Source: Plantago ovata (Eukaryota; Streptophyta; Magnoliopsida; Lamiales; Plantaginaceae). From it: a stretch of DNA of 64,000 nt. The notes under the pieces are model-generated. The model did no database searches. It had not been told where the DNA came from and saw only the letters and a program-made list of their open reading frames with translations. This document shows positions 32,602-45,898 of this stretch, piece by piece (the stretch's first letter is position 1; the number at the start of each line of letters is the position of its first letter). The stretch is from positions 21,281,566 through 21,345,565 of the forward strand of contig CM051458.1 in assembly GCA_028274465.1 (NCBI GenBank), written 5' to 3'. A program made the position numbers and the translations under genes.

Positions 32602-34762
32602 CTATCTCTTCTTTTTGTGGGTACTAGGCTTCCCCTTCATTGATCTCCTCTCCATGCCACGAACCTGTGAATAAGAAAGAATATAGGCTGCAAGACCGCA
32701 GTAGTGAGTAGTAATATCTGGCGGTTCCGGTGGATCAGGTATGGCTTGCAATACGTGTCGCTTGCCATCCACTTCGATGGTGCAAGTTCTTTGGTAGATG
32801 TCCATCACGGAGCATAGCTTGGTCAAGAATGTTTGTTCGAAGAGTATGATATCCCCCGTCCCGGGTGCATATGCCGGCATAACTACGAAATTTGTGTATA
32901 TAGATGCTTCACCGATCTTGACCAACACATTTTTCACAACGCCGTCGGGTCTCATAAAGGATCCATCCGCCAGTTGCACAATAGCCCTTTGCTCAGATAG
33001 TTTTCCAATGTTGCTCTTTTCAAACATATTCAAAGGAATTATATTTGAGTAGGATCCTGTATCTAGTGTGGCACGGACATCTTCAAGCTCATCAATCCCT
33101 ACCTTAACATCGAAACTTTTAGGGAGTGGTTCGGGATCCTTTTCCTCCTCATCACTTGTGTCAGATCCAAGGTTCTTCTCTTCTTCCTCAGCCTGTAGAA
33201 GTTCTTCCTTCATGCAACACTCGCACCTAACAACCTTCTTGATTGTGATTCCGTCAGGTACATCACCAGCCAATGTAATGGCATTCGTCTTTACAGTGTT
33301 GCTAGGCAGTTTGCCTTGCTCCCCCTACTTGCTCCTCGGTCGATCAACTCTTCCATCTTTTGATGGGTAAGTCTAGTTCTCTCTTCCAACCTATCGAGCC
33401 TTGCCCTAGTCTTCTCGGAGTCTTCTTCATAACGTTTGATAAAACTTTGTGTGTGATCGACCATCTTTTGCAAGTTCTCCATCAGTTGAGCCGACTTCGA
33501 CTTCGGTGGCTCTTTCGGAGCGGGGTTTTCGCAGTGGTCATTACCATAGTTTAGCCTACTCGGTCTTGGTTAGGTCCATAAGTTTGGTTAGCCGGTGCAT
33601 AGCCTTGATTGTTGCGGTATCCTCTTCTCCAGAATCCACCTCGAGGATTCCTACCGTCTTGTCCGTAGCTAACTTCTTGAGTACCAAACTCCGTAGCAAA
33701 GGCTTCTTCTTCGCCTCCTCGAGCCTAGTTGCCATCATCGTATGCCAGCTCCGATCTACACATATGAGCCCCATGCCCATAGTTCTTGCATATTCGGCAT
33801 ACTTCGTTCGAAACAGTCGTTCCGGTGGCGCTCTTGAGGACTTGCTTCAATTCGTTGGTAAAGCACTCGAATTGATCCCCATTCCCCCTGTAAATAGGGG
33901 CTTCTTGAGTCGGTGGAGCTTCAGGTCCACGTCTCCTAACCATTGCTCTTGGGTCCTTGAACTGCGAACCCTTAGCAAGCCTTTCGAAAACAGCCCAGAC
34001 GGCTTCTGTGGTTTCCTCCCAAATATTGCCTCGGCATTGGAAATCCACCACTTGTTGGTTCTCGAAGGTTAGTCCATTGTAGAAGTGTTGGACTAGGTCG
34101 GAAAGTTCAAAACCATGGTGAGGGCACTTGTTCGTGAGATCTTGGAACCTCTCGAATGCAGTGTAGATGGTCTCATCATAGTCTTGCTTGAAACCAGTAA
34201 TTTGCGCCTTTAGCGCGGTAGTCAAAGTGTGAGGGAAGTATTTCTCCATGAAAGCTGAAAAAACCTTTTCTCAAGTGTCCAGCGAGCCGGCTAGTAGAGA
34301 ACTCAGCCATGACTTGGCTCTGTCGCCATGTCCCATAGCAAAAACCTTCATCCTCAACTCATCCGTTGTTATGTCAGCTCCGGGTCGTGGGAGTTGGTTG
34401 GCGAAATCATCGATATCGTGCAAGTACCCCATCACATCTTCCCTTGATAAGCCATAGAACCTCGGAAGTTGTTGGAATGCGTGGTTCTTGATCTCCAGAT
34501 CTCGGGTTGCAGACGAAAGAACAATCGCCGGTCCCCTCATACGATCTTTGGTGGGTTGAACCCATGCCTTCAGTGGTCTAGCTTCTGCCATTCCGTCGAT
34601 TTCCTTGAATAGACTGAGTAGAGATTCAGAGAAATCGGTTTCCTCTATTTCCTCTAGTGCGCGCCTTTCAAGTAGTCGCCTTCCTTGGTGGTAGACTCTG
34701 TCGATCTCAGCAATTGAATCAGCAAGCGGTGTTCCTGCAGAACGTGTATGCGGCATACACAA
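32602..34762 (-). pseudogene. gag-pro: Athila-like gag-protease polyprotein, broken (right arm)
   Basis: Mirror of 9512-11672. The gag N-terminus (34762-34271) lacks the left arm's one-base insertion and is open up to the shared TGA. Gag continues 34249-33725 to the shared TAG after the zinc knuckle. Two breaks are specific to this arm: a one-base loss near 33556-33565 and two extra C near 33320. The protease domain with D-T-G is open at 33273-32602. The different breaks show that the arms are separate sequences, not one sequence read twice. Confidence 0.85.
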
Positions 34763-34881
34763 TCTGTAACAGACTAGGAAAGCAGTATCAGAGATAAATT
34801 AAAAAGGAAAACTAAAACTAATAGAATTAGGAATTGAATGCTGAAAATATAAACAAATTAAACAGAAAAAAGGAGTATAGT

Positions 34882-34899
34882 TCCCCGACAACGGCGCCA
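34882..34899 (-). promoter_or_regulatory. Primer-binding site, tRNA-Asp-like (right arm)
   Basis: The minus strand reads TGGCGCCGTTGTCGGGGA, three bases from the LTR. It is closer to the tRNA-Asp complement than the left copy. Confidence 0.88.
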
Positions 34900-34902
34900 A
34901 TT

Positions 34903-36215
34903 TGATGAACCGAGATTTGTCGGGTCCCGATTCAAGCAAATAAATTTGTTATTTAGCCAAAGGCAATTCACAACTACAACGAAAACCATAGTGTAGCAGT
35001 AGAATGACCTCGAGTGTCGTTCTCTAAGGACTATAACTAGCTTTATCTATTTAACTAAAGAATATAAAACAGCAGACGGTATAGCAAAGGTTTTTCTAAC
35101 AGATAATGGAGATTGGTGATAGTATGATCCTTCAAAGCATAACGGGTTAATAATCATGCGTAAATTCCTCGGTTTTGCATGGAGATCTTTGATCAATCAA
35201 TTGTCTTGTTGTAATTATTACACACTACGAAGATATAGATACTGACAAGTCAAACACTATTGTCCAATTGTGTTCCGTAATTATTCAACACTACGAAGAT
35301 ATAGATATGCATAGGTCGACGAGGGTCCAATTGTGCATAATAATTAATCAACATACGAAGATATAGGTTGCGCCTGATCAACGAAATAAAGCAATAACAC
35401 GGAGTATAATGCGCGATATAGCCATTAGCATGATTATCAACCCTTCGCTAAGAATTCACATACTACCACCAACGATAAGTTTAGCTACTCATAGTCGTCA
35501 TGCAATCAACAGAAATTATAGAAGAAAACATGTTGAAAGATATATAAAAATAAGTAGAATAAACTGTAAGATACAATGTTACCGAAGGTTGTCAGTCTCC
35601 GAAGAATCGCGATCTTACAAGCTCCAAACTGCTATGAAAAGGTATCTCCTAAGCTATGAACCCCCAGAACAGGCTCTGGGAAGTTCCTACCTAAAACTAC
35701 AGAGAAAGGTGAGAGAATAGGTCTGGAAAAGTATGAATTTCGGAGAAAAACAGAGCAACTATATATAGGCCTCGAATTTGTGTGGGGCGAAGGGCCCCAC
35801 ACACCGGGCGATTCGCCCGGTGTGGGGCGATTCGCCCCACGTCCCGGGCGATTCGCCCGGGAGTAAAGTTCGCGGAATTCCGCGTTTTCGACGCGTTTTT
35901 AGATTTCTTCCCCTTTCCGGACTCGGTTTCTGACTTCTAGTGGCCTTCTATCCTCCAGATTCGACCCCTAGACTCCAAATCCTATCCGGAAACCTTCAGA
36001 TACTCCAAATAGGCTTCTGGAACACCAATTCCTTGTCAACTTCAATATAATTGCCCGGAAATCCTCGTTTTTCAACCAAAACCTGTAAAATAAAAACTAA
36101 AGTGAAACGTGGCATTATTCTAATAAAATGCACTAAAATATAGCTAAATTATCATAGAAAATAGCTAAAATAGGTGAAAAAGACTCAAATGAATGTGTAA
36201 AATACACATTCATCA
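34903..36215 (-). mobile_element. Athila-like 5' LTR (right arm)
   Basis: Mirror of 8058-9371, 1313 bp, from TGATGAATG (36215) to TTCATCA (34903). A GC-palindrome cluster lies at about 35779-35862. Confidence 0.9.
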
Positions 36216-37507
36216 GCGGGGTGGAGCTATTTCGGTTACTGTTCACGGCGGAAGCCGTTTCTTGGTTCTAAACCTAGTTCCCAAATTATTTTTTTTTTAA
36301 ACTTTTCTTATTATCCAATAAAAATATTCTGGAAACAAAATACATACAACATTAAAACCCATCTTTCTTTTCTTTAAATCCAATTAATGAATCTGAAAAT
36401 TTTAAACATTTACATACATATAATAATCCACAACAGCAGTAAATATAAATCATAAACGAATATAGTCATTGAATCAGCCTAGCTCTGATACCACTGTTAG
36501 GAAATGTGCGAAATTTGCCTCAAAGGCTAAGCAGTGGAAGTTTAAAAAATTTTATTTCTCACTAAACTGATATGACTATATTAGTTTATTAAGCTAGAAG
36601 ATGATCACTTACGTGTCTTCCAGCAGATTAGCAAATTCTCCACCCAACTGTTCGTCAATCTCCAGACAGAGCCTTGCAATTTCTTCGTCCGGTAACTGGT
36701 TGATTTCTTCGTCTTCTGAAAAGAAATCTTCTTCAATGGAATCTCCCAGATGGCTCATCAACAGGCTTGATTGCTTCCTTCGACCTCGGTATCTACGGGC
36801 AGTGTTTCTACCAAGAACGCTAGGAGGTTCTTCTGTATATTTTGAGCTTGAGAGAAAATGTGTTTTTCTGACTTTCAGAATATTTTCTACGTATGTGTTG
36901 GAATAAAGACTTATTTTCTTTCTTTCTGATTTAGTCAGTTAGTTGGTTCCAAAAATAACGTATGATTTTTACCAAGTAAATCTAATTGACTAGGAGACTT
37001 CAAAAGTCCACAACTCACTAACAAACTAATAAAATCAAATATCTCAGTCAAAAGAAAAAAGAGGAAAGAGAAACACGTGGGGACAGAAGTTGTCCCCAAA
37101 TTCGTCCTCCCTGGCGCGTGCATTGCCAGGCCAGGCCAGTGCTGGCCCAGCTGCTTGTTCCTTGTTGCTGGGCTTCTATGCCCAGCATTTCCTTCAAGTC
37201 CCCTTTCTTGTTGGACCTCATTCCAATTCTGTCCAAATGCACAAGTCTTCAATTAATTAATTAAATCCAATTTAAATCAATTAATTATATTTCTAAAATA
37301 TATTTCACATATAATAAATTATTATTAATCTAATTAATAACAATTCTATTATATTTATATATGTTAATTTAATATTAATCTAATTAATATTTAATCCAAT
37401 ATACATTGCTCGTTTGTTGAAACACCACCTTGAAGTGTGACCCATAGGGCCTTGCATATTAAGCAACAATCTAATTAAGGTCATAATAAATTCCTAGACA
37501 ATTTATC
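36216..37507 (-). mobile_element. Copia LTR fragment, primer site and leader (right arm)
   Basis: Mirror of 6767-8057. The leader is 36216-36481, the tRNA-iMet site 36482-36493 and the LTR part 36495-37507. Here the LTR end is the standard TTTCCTAACA. Confidence 0.8.
36609..36758 (-). other. Acidic 49-residue open frame inside copia LTR (right arm)
   Basis: Mirror of 7516-7665; open, same residues except as the arms differ, ending at a GTAAGT consensus. Confidence 0.35.
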
Positions 37508-39017
37508 TGTGACGTTCAATTTCATTAGTCGAGCGAATTCTTTGTTTTTTTTTGTCGCGGGCTTTCATTTCGGTTTTGGAACGTCTTTCTTCGGCTTTGT
37601 AGGCAAACTGCCCTAGTTGGATTTCCGATGGTTCGTGGAGGCTAGTCTTTCCCCGCAAGGAAGCATCCTGCTCCCTAGCTCAACGCCACCTGCCTGCAAC
37701 CTTCCTTCCACATCCATATCAGCACTGGCAGAAAGTTACAGGAACGGACCAAAATAAAAATCCATAATTTTAAAAGCCATGCTGCTTAACAAAATAGAAT
37801 AACATTCTTTTAACCTGGATGTGGGTCCCATCAATCCTCGATGTTATCAAAACAAGAGATTGATCTCCATAAAGTTGAGCATCAAACAATTATCCCGAGT
37901 TCCTCTTAAAGAGAATGTCAATCACCTAAAAGAGTACACTTGAGAAAATATGGACAGAACAAAGGAAGCAGTAAGTCTTTGATGACTTCGTAAGATGTGA
38001 GAGAGGAAAACAATATTGAATATTGAATATGAAATGAATTGCAAGAACGGAATACAACAAAGAACTTTCAATGTGAAATAAGATGATGATACGAGCTTGA
38101 ATATCATATACCAACCATAAAACTCCCGTATAGAATGACAACCTTATAACTCCATTGAGGCGCGACCTCATAAAAGAATAAACAAGCATGCCGAGGTTCA
38201 TGCCATACCAGATCACCGAATACACCAACCACCGGTTGTATGCAGAGTCTGGGGAAGATCTGCTGAAGATGACCTTAACCGTCGGTCCGTCCCGCCCGGT
38301 AGCCACCCACGACAGTCTAGGGCCCAATTCACAAATAGATGACTGATAGTGTTCATAATTCATAATGCTTTGTATCATCTTTGGAAAGAGAACAAATATC
38401 GCAACGCGATATACAATGATTTCAGATAAACAGAACTTCAAATCAAATCAGGAAAATCAAACAGATCACAATATACAACAATAGAATGCTTGCGCAAGAA
38501 TAACCGGAAAAAGAGTCTCAAAGCCAAGAACTTGACATAAATTATTTGAATAGAAGAATGCAAGCACGCGAGATGATAAAAGGGAATAGCATGGTCATTT
38601 CAACATGACCAGTAATAGGGAAACGAAGGCAATGTGTGACCGTACATTTGAACCAATGGACCATGGAGATATCAAAGAGATAATAAGAAGAATCCAAAAT
38701 GAGAGTAAAGGTTGATTAAGTTTTCAATGGTTAAAGCAAAGATATTGGAAAGAGAGTGATAAAGGTCAAGTGATTGAAGAAGAACCGAAGGGACAATAGA
38801 AATGGGAAATGAATCAATCTCAGGCATGAGAAAGGAAAGAAGAAAAGAAAATAATTCAAGGTGGAACTGGTGAGAAAGTATTTGAAATAAGACTACTCGG
38901 TTTAGAAATCAATGGGCAAAAGATTAAGAAGAAGAATTACAAAATGGTGATATCCATGATAGAACTGTATGAAAGGGAATTGAGATGCTATCGAGTCACA
39001 AGTGAAAGAAGAGATAA
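37508..39017. other. Unassigned AT-rich stretch (right arm)
   Basis: Mirror of 5195-6766. It contains the uncharacterised 171-codon open frame at 38441-37926. No known domain or terminal repeat seen. Confidence 0.5.
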
Positions 39018-41905
39018 CACTACAAGAAAACAACCATTTAGCGACGGAATAGTAGCTACGGACGGTATCCGTCGCTAAATAGCGACGGATCGCTACCATT
39101 AGCGACGGACAAGGACGAACTGCGCTCTAAGCTCAGTTCATCATTGGAAAGAGTCAATCCGGCATCAACGTAGCGACAGATTAGCTCTATCCGTCGCTAA
39201 AATAGCGACGGATAAATCTATCCGTCACTAATTGTCTGTTGACCAGAATAAAAACAATGGATAAAAAAAAAAAAAAAACAAATAGCGACGGATGGCCTAT
39301 CCGTCGCTATATTTCTCAGAGAGATACAGACGGTTTCGATCGACTTCCCCAAATCATTTCCTCCTTCTTCTCCTAACCCTAATCTCCTTCTTCTCCTTCT
39401 TCTCCTTCTCCTCCTCCCACCACCACCACACATCGACGCCACCACCACTGCCCCGCCTTCTCTTTCGTGCCACCACCACTGCCCCACCCTCTCTTTCGCA
39501 CCACCACCACACATCGACGCCACCACTGTCCCGCCACCGTTTTCCGCGGCACCACCACTGTCCGGATTCCGCCACCGCACCGCCATTCGACCGGAGTTCT
39601 TCTTTCCCTTTCTCATCTTCACTTGATATAGGTTAGTAACCCTAATCTCTCCAATTTAATTTTTTCAGATTTGTTTAATTTCTCAATGTTATTGTCCCAT
39701 CTAGAATTTTTCTCCAAATTGAGGTTAAGAACAAGGTTAGCTTGTTTTCGAATTGAGCTGTAAGGCTTAAGATTTTATTTTTACTTGTGCTATGTTGGAA
39801 ATAGTAGTAGAATTGGTAGTACTGGTTTACAACTCCATCTTTCGAAAACGATTCACTTGTGTTACTATCTATTCAATTAGTCATAGTATATGGTATATGT
39901 TAGGTTAATTTGTACACAGTTACTTGATTGAATATGTATATTTTGTTTCCCATTCCATGGTTCGAACGGACTGATGAATGTGCTTTGACATTTCTTTTTA
40001 TTTTTTGGTATTATGTTATGAGTCATTAAGACATTAAAATGCTCCAATTGATAAATGAATTATATTTAATTAGATTAAAATTTGGTTTAAATCAGATTAA
40101 TTAGATTAAAATTTTAAAATGATGGATTAAATTAGATTAATTATATCAAATTTTGTATTAAATTAGATTTTTAAATGTAGGCTATGTACCCTTGCATTTT
40201 TTGGTCTTTCACATATGCATTTTGCAGCATCATTTGGATCTGTAAATCATAAGTGTACAGCATAAAGTAAAGCATAAAGTTCAGTGTCGTTTCTTATCAG
40301 TGTATACTCAAAGTCCATTTATTGTTTCTTACGGTTGTTCTTAAACGTGCAGATCATGCCGAGGCCAAAGAAACCGGGGAAGCTGTTGGCGGCCAGTAGC
40401 CGTAGCTACGCCGAGCCAGACTCGCCATTCCGCACCCCTAGTAGTCAGCCGGAGTCGGGGGGGGGGGACCTCGGCGACTCATGTCAGCGAGACCCAGACC
40501 CCTGGCCCCCGTTCTAGCAGCAGTGCAGGGTCTACTGGCCTAGACGTGTTTGCTAACCTGTCGGATGATGGGTACAGGGGGGAGGTGTACAGGGCGGTTG
40601 AGCGGGTGAATGGCAAGCTCGTCGTCTGGCCCATGCCTGGGCATGTGTAAGTTATTTAGTTGGATTAATTTGTGTGTTTGGTATTGTATGTTTTATTTAG
40701 TTGGATTAGTTTGTGTATGTTATTGCAACATGATGATGCCGAGGGAGGCTGCAAAGTTCATCAGCAAGGAATCCACGAAGAAAGTAGATCTCCCACCACT
40801 TGGAGCCCAGTGGCATACTTTCACTCCGGAGCGGAAGGCGGAGATTTGGAATGCTCTGGAGGTTAGTAATCTTTCTTCTTCTCTTATGGTTTAAGTTGTA
40901 TGTTCTCAATTACTTGGGTGATATGTTAGTCACCGTGTGTTAGTTGAAATAGGACATGCAATTGTTTGGGTGATATGTTAGTCACCGTGTGTTAGTTGAA
41001 ATAGGACAATGTGCAATTGTTTGGGTGATATGTTAGTCACCGTGTGTTAGTTGAAAATAGGACAATGTGCAATTGTTCGGGTGATATGTTAGTCACCGTG
41101 TTATATATATGTTAGTCTGAATTTTGTATACTTTCTGAAATGTAGGAGAAGTTCTTCCTCCCCAACAAGTTCAAGTCGGAGCTGTGGTATGCCTTCGAAC
41201 ATGAAGGCTCCGAAGCCTTGCGGAAGAAGGTCGCCAAGATCAAGGCATCGGGAAAGAAGTCGGGGTGGATTGGGGAGGAGGAGTGGCCCCTGTGGAAGCA
41301 GTATTGGACGGAGAACCTTCAAGCCCAGAAGCTGTCGGAGCAGAACAGGGAGAACCGGTCCCATAATCCACCGGATGGGACAGGCTCGGTGAAGCATCGG
41401 CTAGGTTCGAAATCCCAGTTGGTGCGCCACATGGACACGGTAAGTCACGTACTTTGCTATAGTTTCTTTTTCTTTCTTAAGTCTTATTTCAATTCAATCA
41501 TTACTTTATTAATTTATATATATATTTGATGAAGATATGGGAGGGGAGGGAGCAGACCATGTGGGATCACTTCTGTGAGGCTCACGGGGAGCTAGATAAG
41601 GATGGCAAGATGACCTTCCAGCCTGATAGGGCCAAAACAATCGCGGTATGTTTTATATTTTTTCGATTCCTGAGCTTCTTGTTGAATATTTGATTCTTCG
41701 ATCAATAACGTACTAATTAAATCGTTAATTGTTTGTTTGAATTTTCAGGCGGAGTTCCTGGCCAGGACTGAGAACCTTGATCTCACAGTCGAGGAGGAGA
41801 ACACCATCTATCTCGAGATCGTGAATCTCGATGATAAGGGGCGTGTCTTCGGCATGGGCAACCTCTCGCAGGTGATAGCGGGGACGGTGAACCAAGGTGG
41901 CTCCT
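39018..41905 (+). mobile_element. CACTA element, truncated by LTR insertion (right arm)
   Basis: The element begins CACTACAAGAAAAC at 39018 after TAA, followed by TAGCGACGGAT subterminal repeats to about 39310. A C/T-rich leader runs to about 39630 and the transposase-type gene follows. The end is lost at the LTR starting at 41906. The first exon of the leader seems to end at a GTTAGT donor near 39630, with its acceptor at 40351-40352. Confidence 0.85.
40356..41905 (+). pseudogene. Transposase_24-type protein, frameshifted and 3'-truncated
   Basis: The exons are 40356-40646, 40744-40861, 41146-41439, 41535-41645 and 41749-41905, with the same GT-AG sites as the left copy. The last four exons have identical lengths (118, 294, 111 and 157). 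Exon 1 has 11 rather than 13 G at about 40457-40467, which breaks the frame. The intron between 40861 and 41146 carries the 55-57-bp minisatellite. The stop after the last codons comes from the LTR. Confidence 0.75.
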
Positions 41906-42681
41906 TGATGTAACCGAGAGTTGTCGGGTCCCGATTAATCAAATAAATTTGTTATTTAGCCAAAGGCAATTCACAACTACAATGAAAACCGTAGTGTAGC
42001 AGTAGAATGACCTCGAGTGTCGTTCTCTAAGGACTATAACTAGCTTTATCTATTTAACTGAAGAATATAAAAACAGCAGACGGTATAGGAAAGGTTTTTC
42101 TAACAGATAATGGAGATTGGTGATAGTATGATCCTTCAAAGCATAACGGGTCAATAATCATGCGTAAATTCCTCGGCCTTGCATGGGGATCTTTGATCAA
42201 TCAATTATCCTGTTGTAATTATTAAGCACTACGAAGATAAAGATACTGACAAGTCAATCACTGTTGTCCTATTGGGTTCCGTAATTATTCAACACTACGA
42301 AGATATAGATATGCATAGGTCGACGAGGGTCCAATTGTGCATAATAATTAATCAACATACGAGGATATAGGCTGAACCTGATCAACGAAATAAAACAATA
42401 ACACGGAGTATAATGCGCGATATAGCCATTAGCATGATTATCTACCCTTCGCTAAGAATTCACATACTACCACCAACGATAAGTTTAGCTACTCATAGTT
42501 GTCATGCAATTAACAGAAATCATAGAAGAAAACATGTTGAAAGATATATAAAAATAAGTAGAATAAACCGTAAGATACAATGTTACCGAAGGTTGTCAGT
42601 CTCCGAAGAATCGCGATCTTACAAGCTCCAAACTGCTATGAAAAAGTGTCTCCTAAGCTACGAACCCCCAGAACAGGCTCT
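41906..42681 (-). mobile_element. Athila-like LTR, truncated (right arm)
   Basis: Mirror of 1532-2306. The family end TGATGTAACC is at 41906. The LTR stops mid-way at 42681, before its TATA box and palindromes. Confidence 0.85.
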
Positions 42682-42907
42682 CTCGGAACACCCTCCGTTC
42701 CTCCTCCGCGACCGTTATTAGAGGGACGGCCTCTAGGTCGAGGAGGATTTGCGGGTGGTGCATTAGCAAGACGGTTGCTTCTTCTGGGAGGCATATTCGT
42801 GAAGTGTCACGAGGAGGAAAGTGGCTCGACCAGTAGGGCAAGGAATGACCTTTTGTGTCGTTTCCCACAGACGGCGCCAAATGTTGAAGGGTAATTCGTG
42901 TTTCTTT
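42682..42907 (-). mobile_element. Ty3/gypsy fragment: primer site and gag start
   Basis: On the minus strand a primer-like TGGCGCCGTCTGTGGG (42864-42879) is followed by an ATG at 42794 and a Pro/Arg-rich frame starting MPPRRSNRLANAPP, typical of gypsy gag N-termini. It is joined abruptly to the Athila-like LTR and ends at the gap. The primer site type differs from the Athila-like family. Confidence 0.7.
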
Positions 42908-43007
42908 NNNNNNNNNNNNNNNNNNNNNNNNNNNNNNNNNNNNNNNNNNNNNNNNNNNNNNNNNNNNNNNNNNNNNNNNNNNNNNNNNNNNNNNNNNNNN
43001 NNNNNNN
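42908..43007. other. Assembly gap (100 N)
   Basis: Exactly 100 N. Confidence 0.99.
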
Positions 43008-43953
43008 AATGTTCGATCCACAAAGGAGTGGTTATCTAAGACTGTCTCGGTGAAAGACTTAGGGGTGAAGCTGTTACATTCTTGGAATCAAAATCCATAG
43101 GGATAGATCCCGAAGAGTTGTTAGGGTTGTCACAACCACATGTCGACAAAATAGTGAAACACTTTAATATGGATGATCCAATAAAGGTTTCTTACAGCTA
43201 GACATGGCGTCTCCTCTCACCACGAAGGAGATTCCTTCTACTGATGACGAGATCGAACACATGAAAAGGATCCATATGCATCAGCTATTGGGATCTATCA
43301 TGTATGGCCATGATATACAAGGCCGGATTGTCCTATGCACTTAGTTGTACTTGCGACACCGAACAGAAATCAGGTATGAAACACATGACAGCCTGTGAAA
43401 CAATTTTCTTAAGTATCTTAGAAGAACTAAAGATTCCTTTCTGGTATAGGTGGACAACAAGAGTTGCGAATGAGTGGTATGTCGATGCTGGTTTCCAATC
43501 GGATCCAGACGACTACAAATCACAAACTGGTATGGTGTTACACTCAATGGTGGGCCGTCACTTGAAGAGCTCAAAGCAACCCACCTGTGGCTGATTCTAC
43601 GAACGAATCCGAGTACATTGCTGCTAGCAGAAGCCTCAAAGGAGGTTGTCTGGATTTCAGAGTTCCTGAAGGAACTAGGGGTAGTTCCTAATCGTAGTCC
43701 ATATACGGTCTACTGGCGACAATGAAGGCGCTGTTGCATAAGCAAAGGAACCAAGATCCACTAACAAGAATAGCATGTACCTAGGAAGTCTCATCTAATT
43801 AGAGAGATGATAGCTCAAGAGGAGAAGTATCTATAGAACGATTTCCCACTGAGGAAAATGTGGCAGATCCTTTCACCAAAGTGTTGAACATTGATATACA
43901 TGTTAGACATTTCAACAACATAGGTGTTAGACACGTAGGTGATTTGCTCTAGT
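43008..43953 (+). pseudogene. Decayed Ty1/copia RT-RNase H fragment
   Basis: Short stretches in different frames match the C-terminal part of the copia polyprotein at 50777-52837. Examples are SVKDLGV, a DAGFQSDPDDYKSQTG-like block near 43480-43530, and ADSTNESEYIAAS near 43580-43630. The terminal ADPFTKVL motif lies near 43860-43890. Many stops and frameshifts make it a clear pseudogene. It ends at TAG 43951-43953, just before the polypurine tract. Confidence 0.85.
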
Positions 43954-43966
43954 CCAAGTGGGAGAT

Positions 43967-45898
43967 TGAAAGTATATATGTCCTAGAGACAACCTACGAT
44001 AGGGACATATGTACTTGATCACATTCAGTTATTGTTATTTATTATGTTTCATTTATTTATACATTATTAAATACAATTGGCATTACATTTTATGAATATA
44101 TTATTTGGTTATTTGAATTATTCAATAAAATGTTCCCAATGACTTAAGGTAATCACCAAGTTAGTGGGAGCTTGTGTGTCAATAATTAAGTCCTAAAATA
44201 AGCCACTAGCTGAAGGTCATTGATATACGAGATATCAATGATGCGATTTAAGCTAGCATATGTTGTATAGATCGTTCGAGATGTAGTAGGTCTCACTGCT
44301 ACGAATGAACTGGTTATTCATAATGAACATATGAACACTTTGGAGAGTGTTGGCATACCCAACGAGAAAACTTTGATAAAGCTATTTAAGTGTCTATGGT
44401 AGTATCGGTGTGTAAGGTGATGTTAGTAGTCCGTAGACTTGAGGCCAATACTACATCATATGTGGAATAATATACTTTGACCATGCGCAACGCTTGCACT
44501 CTTAAAGTAGGGTAGATACAACATGTGTTAGGTACATTAGGAAGCATATGGTGTGAGTGATTGGGCCAAGATAGGATTCATTCCTCCGTAATAGATACAA
44601 GGAGATAATACTCACTTCTCATATTTAGTGCGATCACAAAACCGGTGGCCACCGTATGTGAATATGTCAAAACGGTGTTGGACATGATTCATAAATCGAC
44701 TAATAAGATTGAGAGACAACGAATGAAGTTATTAGAATAGACACATAACCATATTTAGACTCATTCGAGTATTCGTGAATGAAGGGACCGTATCATAAAA
44801 GTACCCTACGCTACAGGTGGTTTGTTTTCCTCACAAACGTTCCTTGCATATTAATATTTTCTGATAAATTGTCTAGGAATTATTACAACAGGTTAAGGAG
44901 ATGGTTGTTCCATCTCAAGACCTGAATTAGATTTGGCTTAATATGGAAGGCCCTATGGGTCACACTTCAAGGTGGTGTTTCTACAAACGAGCAATGTATA
45001 TTGGATTATATATAATTAGATTAAGATTAAATTAACATATATAATATAATAGAATTGTATTAATTAGATTAATAATAATTTATTATATGTGGAATATATT
45101 TTAGAAATATAATTAATTGATTTAAATTGGATTTAATTAATTAATTGAAGACTTGTGCATTTGGACAGAATTGGAGTGAGGTCCAACAAGAAAGGGGACT
45201 TCAAGGAAATGCTGGGCTTAGAAGCCAGCAACAAGGAACAAGGAGCTGGGCCGGATGGCCCAGCTGCTGGCGTGGCCTGGCGCGTGCAAGGACGAATTTG
45301 GGACAGTTGTCCCCACGTGTTTTTCTCTTTCCACCATTTTCTTTTGACTGAGATATTTGGATTTTATCAGTTTGTTAGTGAGTTGTGGACTTTTGAAGTC
45401 TCTCTAGTCAATTAGATTTACTTGGTAAAAATCAATGTGATTTTTGGAACCAACTAACTGACTATATCAGAAAGAAAGAAATAAGTCTTTATTCCAACAC
45501 ATACGTAGAAAATATTCTGAGAGTCAGAAAAACACATTTTTCTCTCAAGCTCAAACATACAGAAGAACCTCCTAGCGTTCTTGGTAGAACACGCATGTGG
45601 ATACCGAGGTCGAAGGAAGCAATCAAGCCTGTTGATGAGCCATCTTGGAGATTCCATTGAAGAATATTCTTTTCAGAAGACGAAGAAATCAACCAGTTAC
45701 CGGACGAAGAAATTGCAAGGCTCTGTCTAGAGATTGACGAACAGTTGGGTGGAGAATTTGCTAATCTGCTGGAAGACACGTAAGTGATCATCTTCTAGCT
45801 TAATAAACTAATATAGTCATATCAGTTTAGTGATAAATAAAAAAATTTAAACTTCCGCTGCTTAGCCTTTGAGGCAAATTTTCTCACATTTCCTAACA
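43967..45898 (+). mobile_element. Copia 3' LTR
   Basis: It follows the polypurine site CCAAGTGGGAGAT, starts TGAAAGTATATATG and ends TTTCCTAACA, 1932 bp. The block CCCTATGGGTCACAC is at about 44951-44965. Its 3' half is the relative of 6767-7779. It has inserted in gypsy-type sequence at 45899. The acidic frame near 45640 is broken by a one-base deletion. Confidence 0.85.

Larger units (their letters stand above)
26357..42681 (-). repeat. Right arm of the 15-kb inverted duplication
   Basis: Reverse complement of 1532-16463, with the LINE at 26599-28017 as the only large difference. At 42681 the match stops in the middle of an LTR and unrelated gypsy-type sequence begins, 226 bp before the second gap. 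Confidence 0.9.
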
